Of a stretch of 64,000 nucleotides of DNA, positions 18,355-27,389 are shown one piece after another. Position numbers and translations under genes: made by a program. The notes under the pieces were generated by a model. It did not search any database and was not told the DNA's origin. It worked only from the letters and a program-made list of their open reading frames with translations. The stretch comes from Cyanothece sp. BG0011 (GTDB lineage: Bacteria > Cyanobacteriota > Cyanobacteriia > Cyanobacteriales > Microcystaceae): assembly GCF_003013815.1 (NCBI RefSeq), contig NZ_PRLH01000002.1:20247-84246 (forward strand). The letters run 5' to 3'. Positions within the stretch are counted from its first letter, which is position 1; each line of letters begins with the position of its first letter.

Positions 18355-18480
18355 TCATGAGGTACAGTAACAGCAATGGGTAAACCAGTTACGAATATCT
18401 TTTTGAGTTACTTGTAATATAGCTGAGGTAATAGCATCGATTAAATCAGAATAGTTTCTGGCTTTGATTTTTCTCAAAAT
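18355..18480 (-). pseudogene. IS630-type transposase C-terminal fragment
   Basis: The last 41 codons read ARNYSDLIDAITSAILQVTQ then KDIRNWFTHCCYCTS followed by TGA. The ITxxDxRNWFxHC ending is typical of IS630-family transposases in cyanobacteria. The remainder of the gene is absent: upstream of about 18480 the sequence changes and encodes an unrelated short frame on the opposite strand. It abuts the integrase remnant, suggesting an IS inserted into the integrase gene and was then mostly deleted. Confidence 0.5.
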
Positions 18481-18697
18481 GGCTTTTATCTTTGACTTAC
18501 TTGAGCAAGCAAAAAAAGGAACGATTACACAATACAAAGAAGCTATACTAACTAATATTTGGAAGCATAGTATCGAGGAAAGTTTCAAATTATTAGAAAT
18601 AAGATCAAGAGCTTTAAGACAAGCTATTATATTGTTAGCTATATCAATGCTATTTGCAGGATTAAATATTATTATTCATTTTGTATTTTATACCTAA
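18479..18697 (+). CDS. Short hypothetical protein with C-terminal membrane helix, possibly a gene fragment
   Basis: 72 residues from ATG 18479: a charged N-terminal part (FIFDLLEQAKKGTITQYKEA) and one C-terminal helix (about 49-68, QAIILLAISMLFAGLNIII). It begins exactly where the IS630 fragment ends, so it may be the truncated 3' end of a longer gene. No family recognised. Confidence 0.3.
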   Translation: MAFIFDLLEQAKKGTITQYKEAILTNIWKHSIEESFKLLEIRSRALRQAIILLAISMLFAGLNIIIHFVFYT

Positions 18698-18757
18698 ACC
18701 CTAGCTTTAAAAAACACAAAAACTTTATCATCTATATGATATGTAAGCTTATAAATT

Positions 18758-18976
18758 TCATTCATTAACATTAGCTAATAAATCAGCTATCAAAGGTTTA
18801 TCATGGGTTAATTGACTAACTCCTAAAATAGAAAACCCTAATAACTTACCTTCTTCATCTACTCTTTCCATAATAGCATCGTTATCCGTTTCTCTCATAT
18901 AACCTGCTTTATCAGAAAATAAGATTTCTAAAAAATCAGCTTCTTTATCATACCAAATTCTTACTTTTGTTGCCAT
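18758..18976 (-). CDS. DUF2283 domain protein
   Basis: 72 residues with the DUF2283 pattern: VRIWYDKEADFLEILFSD at the start and DEEGKLLGFSILGVS in the middle. Small proteins of this family often follow toxin-like genes; molecular function is not established. It overlaps the preceding gene (18961-19269) by 16 bases, so the two are translated together, consistent with a two-gene module of toxin-antitoxin layout. Confidence 0.75.
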   Translation of the reverse strand: MATKVRIWYDKEADFLEILFSDKAGYMRETDNDAIMERVDEEGKLLGFSILGVSQLTHDKPLIADLLANVNE

Positions 18977-19269
18977 ATTAATTCTCCTGATTTAATTCGA
19001 TGAGTTAGATAAGCTGTAATGACAAAAGCGTCATCATTCAGATATTTAGTAACCACACATAACCATTTATTCCCTACCTGAGTATTTTGATAAAATCGAT
19101 AACTAAGAATAACACAAGTATCGGTTTTTGAGCGTCTCACTTCCTCTGGGTATTGTAAGGTTGTTTTGATTTCTTCTTCCATTGTCAACATTTCAGGATG
19201 CTGTAAAATATGTGTTAGTCGTTCCTGGGTTAACCTAATTTGATGACCTTGATAATCAATTAATATCAT
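18961..19269 (-). CDS. Small toxin-like protein paired with DUF2283 (DUF4258/PBECR-like)
   Basis: 102 residues reading HILQHPEMLTMEEEI, YPEEVRRSKTDTCVILSYRF and LCVVTKYLNDDAFVITAYLT. The pattern (HPE near the N-terminus, a strand with VV.K, then FVITAYLT) resembles RelE-like small nucleases of the PBECR/DUF4258 type. It precedes DUF2283 with a 16-base overlap. The toxin role is inferred from layout and fold-like similarity, not shown by a catalytic motif. Confidence 0.6.
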   Translation of the reverse strand: MILIDYQGHQIRLTQERLTHILQHPEMLTMEEEIKTTLQYPEEVRRSKTDTCVILSYRFYQNTQVGNKWLCVVTKYLNDDAFVITAYLTHRIKSGELIWQQK

Positions 19270-19285
19270 ATTTTAAATTGAGTAA

Positions 19286-19302
19286 GGTGGGCATGGCCCA
19301 CC
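19286..19302. terminator. Hairpin GGTGGGC-ATG-GCCCACC
   Basis: A perfect 7-bp stem with a 3-base loop between the end of ppsA and the start of the toxin-like gene, both on the minus strand. The same palindrome recurs at 26779-26795, so it is a dispersed repeat that may also terminate ppsA transcription. Confidence 0.55.
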
Positions 19303-19315
19303 CAACAAAGTTAAG

Positions 19316-21802
19316 TTAACCCTTCTCAACTTCTGCAACCATTAACAAGGTTTTCAAGACAGAATCAGGGTTTAAACTCATCGAATCAATTCCTAATTCA
19401 ACTAAGAATTTAGCAAACTCTGGATAATCACTCGGCGCTTGTCCACAAATACCAATTTTACGGCCTTTTTTCTTGGCGGTTTCTATGGCTAATTTAACCA
19501 TTCGTTTCACCCCTTCGTTCCTTTCATCGAACAATTGAGCCACTAAAGCAGAGTCACGATCTAACCCTAAAGTAAGCTGAGTTAAATCATTAGAACCGAT
19601 AGAAAAACCGTCAAATACTTCCGCAAATTGATCGGCTAAAATGACGTTACTGGGTAACTCACACATGACATAAATTTTCAGGTCATTCTCTCCTTGTTTT
19701 AGTCCATGTTTTGCCATTTCTGCAATCACTTTCTTGCCTTCTTCTGGGGTACGGCAAAAGGGAATCATGGGGATAACATTAACCAAACCCATTTCATCCC
19801 GTACCATTTTTAATGCCTCACATTCTAGGGCAAATGCGTCACGATACATGGGATCATAATAACGAGAAGCACCACGCCAACCAATCATAGGATTATCTTC
19901 TTTGGGTTCAAATTGTTGACCCCCTAATAAATTGGCATATTCATTGGTTTTAAAGTCAGACATCCGCACAATAACGGGTTTCGGATAAAATGAAGCTGCG
20001 ATGGTTGCCACCCCTCGCGCTAATTTGTCGACGAAAAATTGTGGTTTATCATCATAGCGTTTGGTTAATTCTGCAATTTGTTCTTTAACCGCTTCATCCT
20101 CTAATTCATCAAACTTCATCAAGGCTAAAGGATGGGCTTTAATATGGTTAGCAATAATGAATTCTAAACGGGCTAAACCGACACCTTGGGCTGGAATACT
20201 CGCTAAAGAAAAGGCTTTTTCCGGGTTGCCCACGTTCATCAAAATTTGTGTTTTGGTGGTGGGTAAATTATCCAGTTGGTTTTCTTCAACTTCAAAGGGT
20301 AATATCCCCTCATATACCTTGCCTTCGTCTCCTTCTGAACAACAGATAGTGACTTCTTGACGGGTTTTAATTTTGTCCGTGGCATCTCCACAACCGACAA
20401 TGGCAGGAATACCCATTTCACGGGCAATAATGGCAGCGTGACAGGTTCTACCCCCTTGATTCGTGACGATCGCACTGGCTTTTTTCATGATGGGTTCCCA
20501 GTCGGGATCAGTGCGGTTGGTAATGAGAACTTCCCCTTCTTTAAATTGGTCAATTCTGCTGGCTTCGAGGATCACACGGGCTTTTCCTTGACCGATGGCC
20601 GCCCCCACACTGCGCCCAATGGCGACAACGTTACTATGGTCTTTTAAATGATAGGTTTTGAGGACATTTCCTGATTTACGGCCTTGTACGGTTTCGGGGC
20701 GTGCCTGGACAATGTAGAGTTCCCCGGTACGTCCATCTTTTGCCCATTCGATATCCATGGGGGTATAAGTGTCCCGAACTTGGGAATAGTGATCTTCAAT
20801 AATAGAAGCCCATTCCCCTAGTTTTAAAATTTCTTCATCGGATAGACAAAATTTTTCTTGATCCTCTGGTAAGACTTCCACATTTTTAGTGAGTTTTGAG
20901 CCGCCAGTATCGTAGATCATTTTGACAGCTTTAGTGCCGACTTTTTTATCTAAAATGGGTCGATACCCTTGTTTTAAAGTGGGTTTAAAAACGTAATATT
21001 CATCGGGGTTAACGGAACCTTGGACTACATTTTCTCCTAACCCGTAGGCTGCGGTAATTAAGGCCGCATTTTTAAACCCGGTTTCGGTATCAATAGAAAA
21101 CATCACACCGGCGGAGGCTAAGTCAGATCGCACCATCTTTTGTACCCCAACAGAAAGGGCAACTTCAAAGTGATCAAAACCATTGTTTTCACGATAGGAA
21201 ATAGCGCGATCGGTGAATAGAGAAGCAAAGCATTTATGACAGGCTTCTAGAACTCCTTTCACACTATGAATATTTAAGTAAGTTTCTTGTTGTCCGGCAA
21301 AACTAGCATCGGGTAAATCTTCCGCCGTGGCACTAGAACGAACCGCTACATCAAGGTTTTGGGTTTCTATTTCGCATTCTTCGCGGTATTTTTCACTGAG
21401 TTGACCACATTCATGACTGTAGCGATCGCATAAAGTTTTATAGGCTTTTTTGATCGCTTCTTGTAACTCTTGGGGGAAAGGTGTATTTAAAATTAAAGAG
21501 CGAGCTAATTGCCCTCTTTCTTGTAAATTAGCAACATCATTAACATCTAAATCATCAAATAAATCTCTTAATCTTGACTCTAACCCGGCTGATTCTATAA
21601 AGTGACGATAGGCATAAGCGGTGGTAGCAAACCCTGTGGGAACATTGACCCCTTGAGGTTGTAATTGTTGAATCATTTCTCCTAGAGATGAGTTTTTTCC
21701 CCCGACTAAACCCACATCTTTACTTCCAACTTCTTCAAACCATAAAATAAATGCTGTTTCTCTATTGCTGGTTGGCGTTATTTCACTGGTCGTTGTTACC
21801 AT
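19316..21802 (-). CDS. ppsA: Phosphoenolpyruvate synthase
   Basis: Converts pyruvate and ATP to PEP, AMP and phosphate (gluconeogenesis). 828 residues. The N-terminal ATP-grasp part has VGGKNSSLGEMI and VAVRSSATAEDLPDASFAGQ; the swivelling domain has the phospho-His motif GGRTCHAAIIAREMGIPA near residue 455; the C-terminal PEP-binding barrel has VYVMCELPSN-type and GSNDLTQLTLGLDRD blocks, plus CGQAPSDYPEFA. Length and domain order are normal. Start MVTTTSEIT at 21802. Confidence 0.95.
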   Translation of the reverse strand: MVTTTSEITPTSNRETAFILWFEEVGSKDVGLVGGKNSSLGEMIQQLQPQGVNVPTGFATTAYAYRHFIESAGLESRLRDLFDDLDVNDVANLQERGQLARSLILNTPFPQELQEAIKKAYKTLCDRYSHECGQLSEKYREECEIETQNLDVAVRSSATAEDLPDASFAGQQETYLNIHSVKGVLEACHKCFASLFTDRAISYRENNGFDHFEVALSVGVQKMVRSDLASAGVMFSIDTETGFKNAALITAAYGLGENVVQGSVNPDEYYVFKPTLKQGYRPILDKKVGTKAVKMIYDTGGSKLTKNVEVLPEDQEKFCLSDEEILKLGEWASIIEDHYSQVRDTYTPMDIEWAKDGRTGELYIVQARPETVQGRKSGNVLKTYHLKDHSNVVAIGRSVGAAIGQGKARVILEASRIDQFKEGEVLITNRTDPDWEPIMKKASAIVTNQGGRTCHAAIIAREMGIPAIVGCGDATDKIKTRQEVTICCSEGDEGKVYEGILPFEVEENQLDNLPTTKTQILMNVGNPEKAFSLASIPAQGVGLARLEFIIANHIKAHPLALMKFDELEDEAVKEQIAELTKRYDDKPQFFVDKLARGVATIAASFYPKPVIVRMSDFKTNEYANLLGGQQFEPKEDNPMIGWRGASRYYDPMYRDAFALECEALKMVRDEMGLVNVIPMIPFCRTPEEGKKVIAEMAKHGLKQGENDLKIYVMCELPSNVILADQFAEVFDGFSIGSNDLTQLTLGLDRDSALVAQLFDERNEGVKRMVKLAIETAKKKGRKIGICGQAPSDYPEFAKFLVELGIDSMSLNPDSVLKTLLMVAEVEKG

Positions 21803-22168
21803 AAATGTTTAACCCTAATTCTTACCTCTATTTTAACCAGTTTTTTCTCTAGGATGGAGCTTGTTAAAATTTATCAATAAACTTATTTTTTGATTGACTT
21901 TATAAGGAAAATATATTAAATATAATCTAAAATAAATATGATCAAATTAAGATTTGAAGACACAAATTAAGAAAAGATTATGGTCAAGATAAGGTCATGA
22001 CAGTGATGAATTAAGATCGATCAGAGCGAGGATGAGTCAACACCAAGCCAACTGTATCACCTCAAGAACAGGAACGAACTTTTGTACTATCTCTAGTTTC
22101 TTTTAAATCTCATCGCTTCTGACTTCGTTGGGGTGGTGTGAAACCCTATTTCTCCGTCTAGAAATAAA
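21803..22168. other. Intergenic region between ppsA and the 2'-5' ligase-like gene
   Basis: 366 bases holding the divergent promoters of ppsA and the phosphodiesterase gene. The ppsA-proximal half is very AT-rich; the other half (about 22010-22150) has higher GC. No gene, RNA or repeat was recognised. Confidence 0.3.
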
Positions 22169-22759
22169 ATGACTAATGAAAAAAAGCCTTCAAAAAAAAG
22201 ATTTTTTATTGCCCTGCTTCCTCCTCAGAATGTACAAGAAGAAGCCACCAAAATCAAAGAATATTTTAAAGATGTTTATAACAGTAAAGCCGCGTTAAAG
22301 TCTCCCCCTCATGTTACCTTACAACCGCCTTTTGAATGGGAGATAGAAGACTTATCAAAATTAACTCAAGAATTAAATAATTTCTCACAATCTCAACAAC
22401 CTTTTTCTATGACTTTAAAGGGTTTTTCTGCCTTTAAACCCCGTGTTATTTATATCGATGTCTTAAAAACCTCTGAACTTTTATCCCTTCAAAAATCATT
22501 AATGACTCATTTAGAATCCTCTTTAAATATTGTTCATCAGGTGTCTAAAAGTCGTCCTTTTGCGCCTCATTTAACCGTTGCTTTTCGAGATTTAACGAAA
22601 AAGAATTTTTATCAAGCTTGGTCAGAATTCAAAGACAAAGAAATTTACTACAATTTTATGATTAATGAAATAACTTTATTAATTCATAATGGCAGAAATT
22701 GGGATATTCATTCTGAATATTGTTTTAATAAATATGAGTTTCATCGTGAAATTATATAG
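22169..22759 (+). CDS. thpR: 2'-5' RNA ligase family protein (RNA 2',3'-cyclic phosphodiesterase type)
   Basis: 196 residues with the two HxTx motifs of the 2H phosphoesterase superfamily: PHVTLQPPF near residue 50 and PHLTVAF near 132. Starts with RFFIALLPP, typical of the family. Acts on 2',3'-cyclic phosphate RNA ends in characterised members; the substrate here is unknown. The C-terminus (LIHNGRNWDIHSEYCFNK) also matches the family. It stands alone and is followed by a strong hairpin. Confidence 0.75.
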   Translation: MTNEKKPSKKRFFIALLPPQNVQEEATKIKEYFKDVYNSKAALKSPPHVTLQPPFEWEIEDLSKLTQELNNFSQSQQPFSMTLKGFSAFKPRVIYIDVLKTSELLSLQKSLMTHLESSLNIVHQVSKSRPFAPHLTVAFRDLTKKNFYQAWSEFKDKEIYYNFMINEITLLIHNGRNWDIHSEYCFNKYEFHREII

Positions 22760-22799
22760 CTGCCAACAGATTTGCTACCTCACCCCCTGAAAAATCCTG

Positions 22800-22850
22800 A
22801 GAGAGAAACCGACTTTTAAGAAACTTGTCCCTAAAAGCTGGCTTCTCTCT
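22800..22850. terminator. Bidirectional terminator hairpin
   Basis: Long imperfect inverted repeat between two convergent genes: AGAGAGAA at 22800-22807 pairs with TTCTCTCT at 22843-22850, and the inner CTTTTA pairs with TAAAAG. Followed by AGTTTTAT on the plus strand. Confidence 0.65.
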
Positions 22851-22889
22851 AGTTTTATACTATGAAACTAATTTGCCAATCTCGTTTTT

Positions 22890-23495
22890 TTATTGCTGTG
22901 CTTGAAGTTTGGAGACTAAACGTTCTCGCAATTCCCTGGGCATTAACACTCGATTAATAGCGTGAATGACTCCATTATCTGCCTCAATATTAGGATTGAC
23001 CACACTGGCATTATTAACGATCACTTGCTCAGAATGGGTTAAGACAGAAACCCCACCACCAAGCGTATTTACCGTACCCGTTGAGAGTTCACTGGCAGTC
23101 ACTTCTGTTGAAACAACATGATAGGTAAGAACTTCCTTCAACACATCTTGGTTTTCTGGTTGAAGCAGATAGTTTAACGCACCATCGGGTAACTCATTAA
23201 AGGCTTCGTCGGTAGGGGCAAAAATTGTGTAGGGGCCTCCCTGGGCTAATGTATCTTTTAATCCGGCAGCTTCTATAGCTTTAACTAAAGTATTAAATTG
23301 ATTGCTGTTGGTGGCTACACCGACAAGATTATTTTCCATCTGACTTTGATAATCTTGATTAGTCATCTGTGTAGATGTATTTTCCCTCATTGAGTCTGAG
23401 GTATGGGTATTGGCCATTGCCGCAGGAGTAATTAATAGGGTACTCATGCCCAGAAGACTGGTAAATACAGTCAGTTTTTCTTTTAAGCTATTCAT
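22890..23495 (-). CDS. Secreted fasciclin-domain protein
   Basis: 201 residues from ATG 23495. Signal peptide MNSLKEKLTVFTSLLG, hydrophobic core, then an AMA-N cleavage region. One fasciclin (FAS1) domain: NQFNTLVKAIEAAGLKDTL, PYTIFAPTDEAFNELP, the LTYHVV block, and NGVIHAINRVLMP. FAS1 proteins are adhesive or matrix proteins outside the cytoplasm. The frame continues upstream to 23552 but would bury the signal peptide. No neighbour suggests a specific partner. Confidence 0.88.
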   Translation of the reverse strand: MNSLKEKLTVFTSLLGMSTLLITPAAMANTHTSDSMRENTSTQMTNQDYQSQMENNLVGVATNSNQFNTLVKAIEAAGLKDTLAQGGPYTIFAPTDEAFNELPDGALNYLLQPENQDVLKEVLTYHVVSTEVTASELSTGTVNTLGGGVSVLTHSEQVIVNNASVVNPNIEADNGVIHAINRVLMPRELRERLVSKLQAQQ

Positions 23496-23641
23496 AAATT
23501 TTGTAAAAATCTCTTGACTTCCATCTATTTTTAAAGTAAGAAAATAACTCAATTCTTACATCCCACTAGAGGAAGAGAAGGGTAGGGTTGCAAAAATAAG
23601 CGATCGCCCTAAATGGGCTTCTTATGATTCTCGTTTTAGAA

Positions 23642-24208
23642 TTAATATAACAATAAATTTTCGATGGGGATCTCGATATTAGCAAAGGCTTGAGGGGTTA
23701 CTATTCCTGATTGATATTCAACGATTTGCAAATATTGATCGTTGCTAGGTTGAGTATGAACAATTAACTTTTTATTTTTGAGATCGATTACCCAATATTC
23801 AGAGATATTATTACGAGCATAAGTCAGAACTTTCTGTTCTAAGTCTTTCTTAAGGGTTCGCTGAGACACTTCTATTAACCAATAAATATCTTCTGCATAG
23901 GGATGATGGGTACGATAAAGAGTTAAAGGCAATCTAACAATTGCAATATCGGGTTCCGGTTCAGAATTGTCTAATGTAATAGGATGAGATTCTCTCACAT
24001 GAGCTAATTCTGATAGCTTGTTTCGTAGATAAATAACAATGCTTTCGTTAGTAAAACTATGCTCAACTCCCTCTGGACTCATCTCGACTATATCACCTTC
24101 TAATAACTCCACTTTTTGGTCTTCTAGAACTCCAGAATTCACCAATTCATGCCATTTATCTATAGACCATTTGTAAGTTACTAAAACCATATTATTTAAG
24201 TTCATCAC
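23642..24208 (-). CDS. Uma2 family (DUF820) putative PD-(D/E)XK endonuclease
   Basis: 188 residues. The nuclease core is visible: VELLEGDIVEMSPEG, EPEPDIAIV (Asp), IYWLIEVSQRTLKKD (Glu and downstream Lys) and EYWVIDL. This family is strongly expanded in cyanobacteria and its role is not established. It lies next to, but divergent from, a restriction-modification operon. No transposase ends were seen around it. Confidence 0.8.
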   Translation of the reverse strand: MMNLNNMVLVTYKWSIDKWHELVNSGVLEDQKVELLEGDIVEMSPEGVEHSFTNESIVIYLRNKLSELAHVRESHPITLDNSEPEPDIAIVRLPLTLYRTHHPYAEDIYWLIEVSQRTLKKDLEQKVLTYARNNISEYWVIDLKNKKLIVHTQPSNDQYLQIVEYQSGIVTPQAFANIEIPIENLLLY

Positions 24209-24267
24209 TAACTATAGACTAATTTTAGCCGATAGGCCAATGATAGCGTTTTTCAGTTGAGTAGCAA

Positions 24268-25353
24268 ATGTTTATAATGAATAAACTAACTTTACTCATC
24301 AAGTTAATGGCAAATACAAGACTCAAAAAATATAGGAGAAATATTAACGAACTTAGAGAGGTTGCGGCCATTTGGTGGCCAGAAGAATTATTAACAGAAA
24401 GTGCAACCGCTAGTATTATTCCAACACTCTTAAAAAGACAAGAGCAATTTATCTCTATTTTGACACTTTGTACTCAAAGTCCTGAACAAGTTTTTGAAGT
24501 TATCAATGCTGCTCAATTTTCTGCCAATCTTTTTTTAAAACATCTTGTTATTTTAGCTGATTATGGGGGAGAACCCTTATCTAGATTAAACAAAAATTTT
24601 CAGGCTATTTTTCCTGTAAAGAAACCAGATAATAAATCTACTATGAAATTTTCTTGGAGAGAGAAAGATTACGTTTATCAGTTTAAAAAATTACCTATAA
24701 AAACTCTTAATAATAAAAAACTGGGTATTGATGGATCTACTTTAATGAATTATCAACCTTTAGATGATTTTAAAAAAGATATTATTATGATTTTGCTTTA
24801 TGGTAGTAGCACAGAAGTATCAGAACAAGCAGGATTAGAAAAATGTGAAATTGGGGCTTTACTAGGAAGAAAACAAGAACTCGATAGATATATTAAACAA
24901 AAGTATATTACAGTTAGTAGAATTACTGGAGGAGCAACAGCGAATACTTTAGGACAAGTTGCACAAAAAACAGTAATAAAATTTCTTACAAGTTATTTAG
25001 GGAAAAATTATAAAATTACCAGTAATGCTAAAATCAACTTAGAAGGTTATGAAAATAATCTAGGAATGCCCTTTGATATAGTTGTTGAGAAAAATGATAA
25101 AATGGTAGGAATTGAAGTAAGTTTTCAAGTAACAACAAATAGTACAATTGAGAGAAAAGCAGCACAAGCAAAAAACCGTCAAAGGTTGATGCACGAAAAC
25201 GGTTATAAAATTGCTTATATTATTGATGGAGCAGGCAACTTTCAAAGAAGCTCAGCTATTACCAAAATTTGTCAATACAGTGATTGTACAATTGCTTATA
25301 GAAAAACAGAATTTAAAGTATTAGGAAACTTTATTAGAGATAGTTTAATATGA
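24268..25353 (+). CDS. Type II restriction endonuclease (partner of the adjacent C5 methyltransferase)
   Basis: 361 residues. The N-terminal half has helical segments of no recognised family; the C-terminal domain has a PD-(D/E)XK-like core, GMPFDIVVEKNDKMVGIEVS (Asp and Glu on adjacent strands) near residues 267-286, then KAAQAKNRQRLMHENGYKIAYIID. Its stop overlaps the start of the methyltransferase (ATGA at 25350-25353), so the pair is translationally coupled. Both genes are more AT-rich than the housekeeping genes here, a sign of transfer. Assignment rests mainly on the pairing; recognition sequence unknown. Confidence 0.7.
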   Translation: MFIMNKLTLLIKLMANTRLKKYRRNINELREVAAIWWPEELLTESATASIIPTLLKRQEQFISILTLCTQSPEQVFEVINAAQFSANLFLKHLVILADYGGEPLSRLNKNFQAIFPVKKPDNKSTMKFSWREKDYVYQFKKLPIKTLNNKKLGIDGSTLMNYQPLDDFKKDIIMILLYGSSTEVSEQAGLEKCEIGALLGRKQELDRYIKQKYITVSRITGGATANTLGQVAQKTVIKFLTSYLGKNYKITSNAKINLEGYENNLGMPFDIVVEKNDKMVGIEVSFQVTTNSTIERKAAQAKNRQRLMHENGYKIAYIIDGAGNFQRSSAITKICQYSDCTIAYRKTEFKVLGNFIRDSLI

Positions 25354-26618
25354 TTAATTTTATTGATATTTTCGCTGGTATTGGGGGAATGCGATTAGGG
25401 TTAGAATTAGCTTGTCAACAACTAAAAATAAAAACCCATTGTATTTTAAGTTCTGAAATTGACCATAAAGCTTGTGAAACTTATAATTTAAACTTTAATG
25501 AATTCCCCAAGGGAGATATTAAAAATATAGATAAAATAGAATATTTTAATTTTCTCTTGGCAGGATTTCCTTGTCAACCTTTTTCTTATGCAGGAAAACA
25601 TCAAGGATTTGGAGATACTAGAGGAACTCTTTTTTTTGAAGTTGAAAAAATACTAAAAAAGTATCAACCTGACGGATTTTTGTTAGAAAATGTTAGAGGC
25701 TTAGTTACTCATGATAAAGGAAGAACCTTAAAAACTATTATCAGTAAATTGAATGATTTAGATTACGGTATTGAATATTTATTATTAAATAGTAGTAATT
25801 TTAATGTTCCTCAAAATAGAGTTAGAATCTATATTTTAGGAAAAAAAGGAAGTAAACCTAAATTAACTATTCAATCAGATAAAGGTGCAATTGATTCTCA
25901 TTCGTTTAAAAAAAATGCTATTCAAGGTAATTTGTTTTCTCCCATCCATCATCCGATTAAACCCCTAACCGTGAAAGATATTTTAGAGGATAAGGTACAA
26001 GAAAAATACTTTTGTTCTCAAGATTTTACTAACTTATTAAATCGTGCTGTAAAAGAAAACTTTAATAAATTACATGGAACAAGACTAATTGATTTTAGAG
26101 GAGGAAACTCTTTACATTCTTGGGATTTAGGAATTAAAGGAGAATGTACTAATGCCGAAAGAAATTTGATGAATTTATTAATTGCGAATCGTAGAAAAAA
26201 AGTTTTTGGAACTCATCAAGATGGTAAAAGTTTAACTTTAGAACAAATCAAAACATTCTACTTTAATGACGATTTAGAAACACTTATTACTAGCTTATTG
26301 GCTAAAGGTTATCTTAAAGAGGAATCTGGAAAATATGGACCAGTTTGTGGTAATTTATCCTTTGAAGTGTTTAAATTTTTAGATCCTGATAGTATATCTA
26401 TTACCTTAACCAGTGCCGATGCTCATAGATTAGGGATTGTTACTAATAATAAGCCCCGAAGACTTACCCCTAGAGAATGTGCAAGATTACAGGGTTTTCC
26501 TGATAGTTTTAAATTACATCCTGACGATAGAGCTACCTATAAACAATTAGGAAATTCTGTGAGTGTGCCTGTGGTTGAAGCAGTCATGATAGATTATTTT
26601 AAAAATAATTTGAATTAA
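25350..26618 (+). CDS. DNA (cytosine-5-)-methyltransferase
   Basis: 422 residues with the C5-MTase motifs in order: I, FIDIFAGIGGMRLGLE (residues 4-19); IV, GFPCQPFS with catalytic Cys75; VI, LLENVRG (112-118); VIII, PQNRVRIYILG; then a long target recognition region; IX, RRLTPRECARLQGFPD; X, YKQLGNSVSVPVVEAV. The recognition region includes an insertion of about 100 residues (FRGGNSLHSWDLGIKGE through GNLSFEVFKFLDP), resembling a winged-helix module. It protects DNA from the endonuclease encoded just upstream. Specificity cannot be read from sequence. Confidence 0.92.
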   Translation: MINFIDIFAGIGGMRLGLELACQQLKIKTHCILSSEIDHKACETYNLNFNEFPKGDIKNIDKIEYFNFLLAGFPCQPFSYAGKHQGFGDTRGTLFFEVEKILKKYQPDGFLLENVRGLVTHDKGRTLKTIISKLNDLDYGIEYLLLNSSNFNVPQNRVRIYILGKKGSKPKLTIQSDKGAIDSHSFKKNAIQGNLFSPIHHPIKPLTVKDILEDKVQEKYFCSQDFTNLLNRAVKENFNKLHGTRLIDFRGGNSLHSWDLGIKGECTNAERNLMNLLIANRRKKVFGTHQDGKSLTLEQIKTFYFNDDLETLITSLLAKGYLKEESGKYGPVCGNLSFEVFKFLDPDSISITLTSADAHRLGIVTNNKPRRLTPRECARLQGFPDSFKLHPDDRATYKQLGNSVSVPVVEAVMIDYFKNNLN

Positions 26619-26770
26619 CACAAAAAACCATCTTCACGAATTAATTTTATAGCATTTTTTGCTAACGAATTTTAAGTTATAATTCCTTAATGTATGTACT
26701 ACAACCCGTAAAACAGAAATTTACTTTGTTAGTTTGCTTATAATATTAAATTACCAACTACGTTATCAGC

Positions 26771-26795
26771 AAAAAAAAGGTGGGCATTGCCCACC
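26771..26795 (-). terminator. Rho-independent terminator-like hairpin of the GGTGGGC family
   Basis: On the minus strand GGTGGGC-AAT-GCCCACC is followed by eight T residues (A-run at 26771-26778 on plus), directly downstream of the SH3-domain gene. The same 7-bp palindrome is at 19286-19302. Confidence 0.75.
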
Positions 26796-26803
26796 CTACT
26801 TAA

Positions 26804-27301
26804 TTATTGTTCTACTTTTTCGACATTGCCGGCCTTCACCCAACCTTCTTGTTGAGAGTTGGGGAGACGAACTTGCTGCCAATCTCCATCCGCAGTGGTT
26901 TGTAGTATGATCACCTCAGAATCGTATTCAACACCGCCAATTCTTTCGGCATTTAAGTCAGGTTGCGATCGCACACTTAAACCGGTTGACCAAGTCACTT
27001 TTGCCCGATAGGCCCCGTCGGGTAAGTCTTCTGTTTCTTCCTCTGTTTCTTCTTCAATGACAGGTTCTTTAGCCACGACTTCCTCAACGGGTTGGGTTTT
27101 GGTTTCTTTATTAACAACCGGTTGCGTTTCAGCTTTAGCGGTGGTTTCTGGGGGTTTCTCTTCAGCAAAGGTGGGTTTTTCGGGGTTAGCATTCATCCGC
27201 GCAAAGACGACATAAGCTAAAGAAGCCGTTCCCCCCACTAATAGAAAGATACCGAGGAAAAATCCTAATAAAAATTGAAAAACACCAGATAAACGATTCA
27301 T
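26804..27301 (-). CDS. Membrane-anchored SH3-domain protein
   Basis: 165 residues: an N-terminal membrane helix (about 8-32), a low-complexity Glu/Pro/Thr/Lys linker (about 40-95) with repeated EE motifs, and a C-terminal bacterial SH3 domain (YRAKVTWSTGLSVRSQPDLN ... GWVKAGNVEKVEQ). Such proteins sit in the periplasm and may bind peptidoglycan or partners. It lies downstream of ycf46 on the same strand with an 88-base gap. Specific role unknown. Confidence 0.8.
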   Translation of the reverse strand: MNRLSGVFQFLLGFFLGIFLLVGGTASLAYVVFARMNANPEKPTFAEEKPPETTAKAETQPVVNKETKTQPVEEVVAKEPVIEEETEEETEDLPDGAYRAKVTWSTGLSVRSQPDLNAERIGGVEYDSEVIILQTTADGDWQQVRLPNSQQEGWVKAGNVEKVEQ

Positions 27302-27389
27302 AATGATAACAGGATAGGATATAACTTTTAAAGTTGAATCTTAACGTTAATTCCCCTTATTTAGCCACTATTCAAACGTAATTTATTTC

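Noticed and set aside
20061..20647. Long plus-strand open frames opposite ppsA
   Set aside because: Shadows of a strongly coding minus-strand gene; no family-like sequence.
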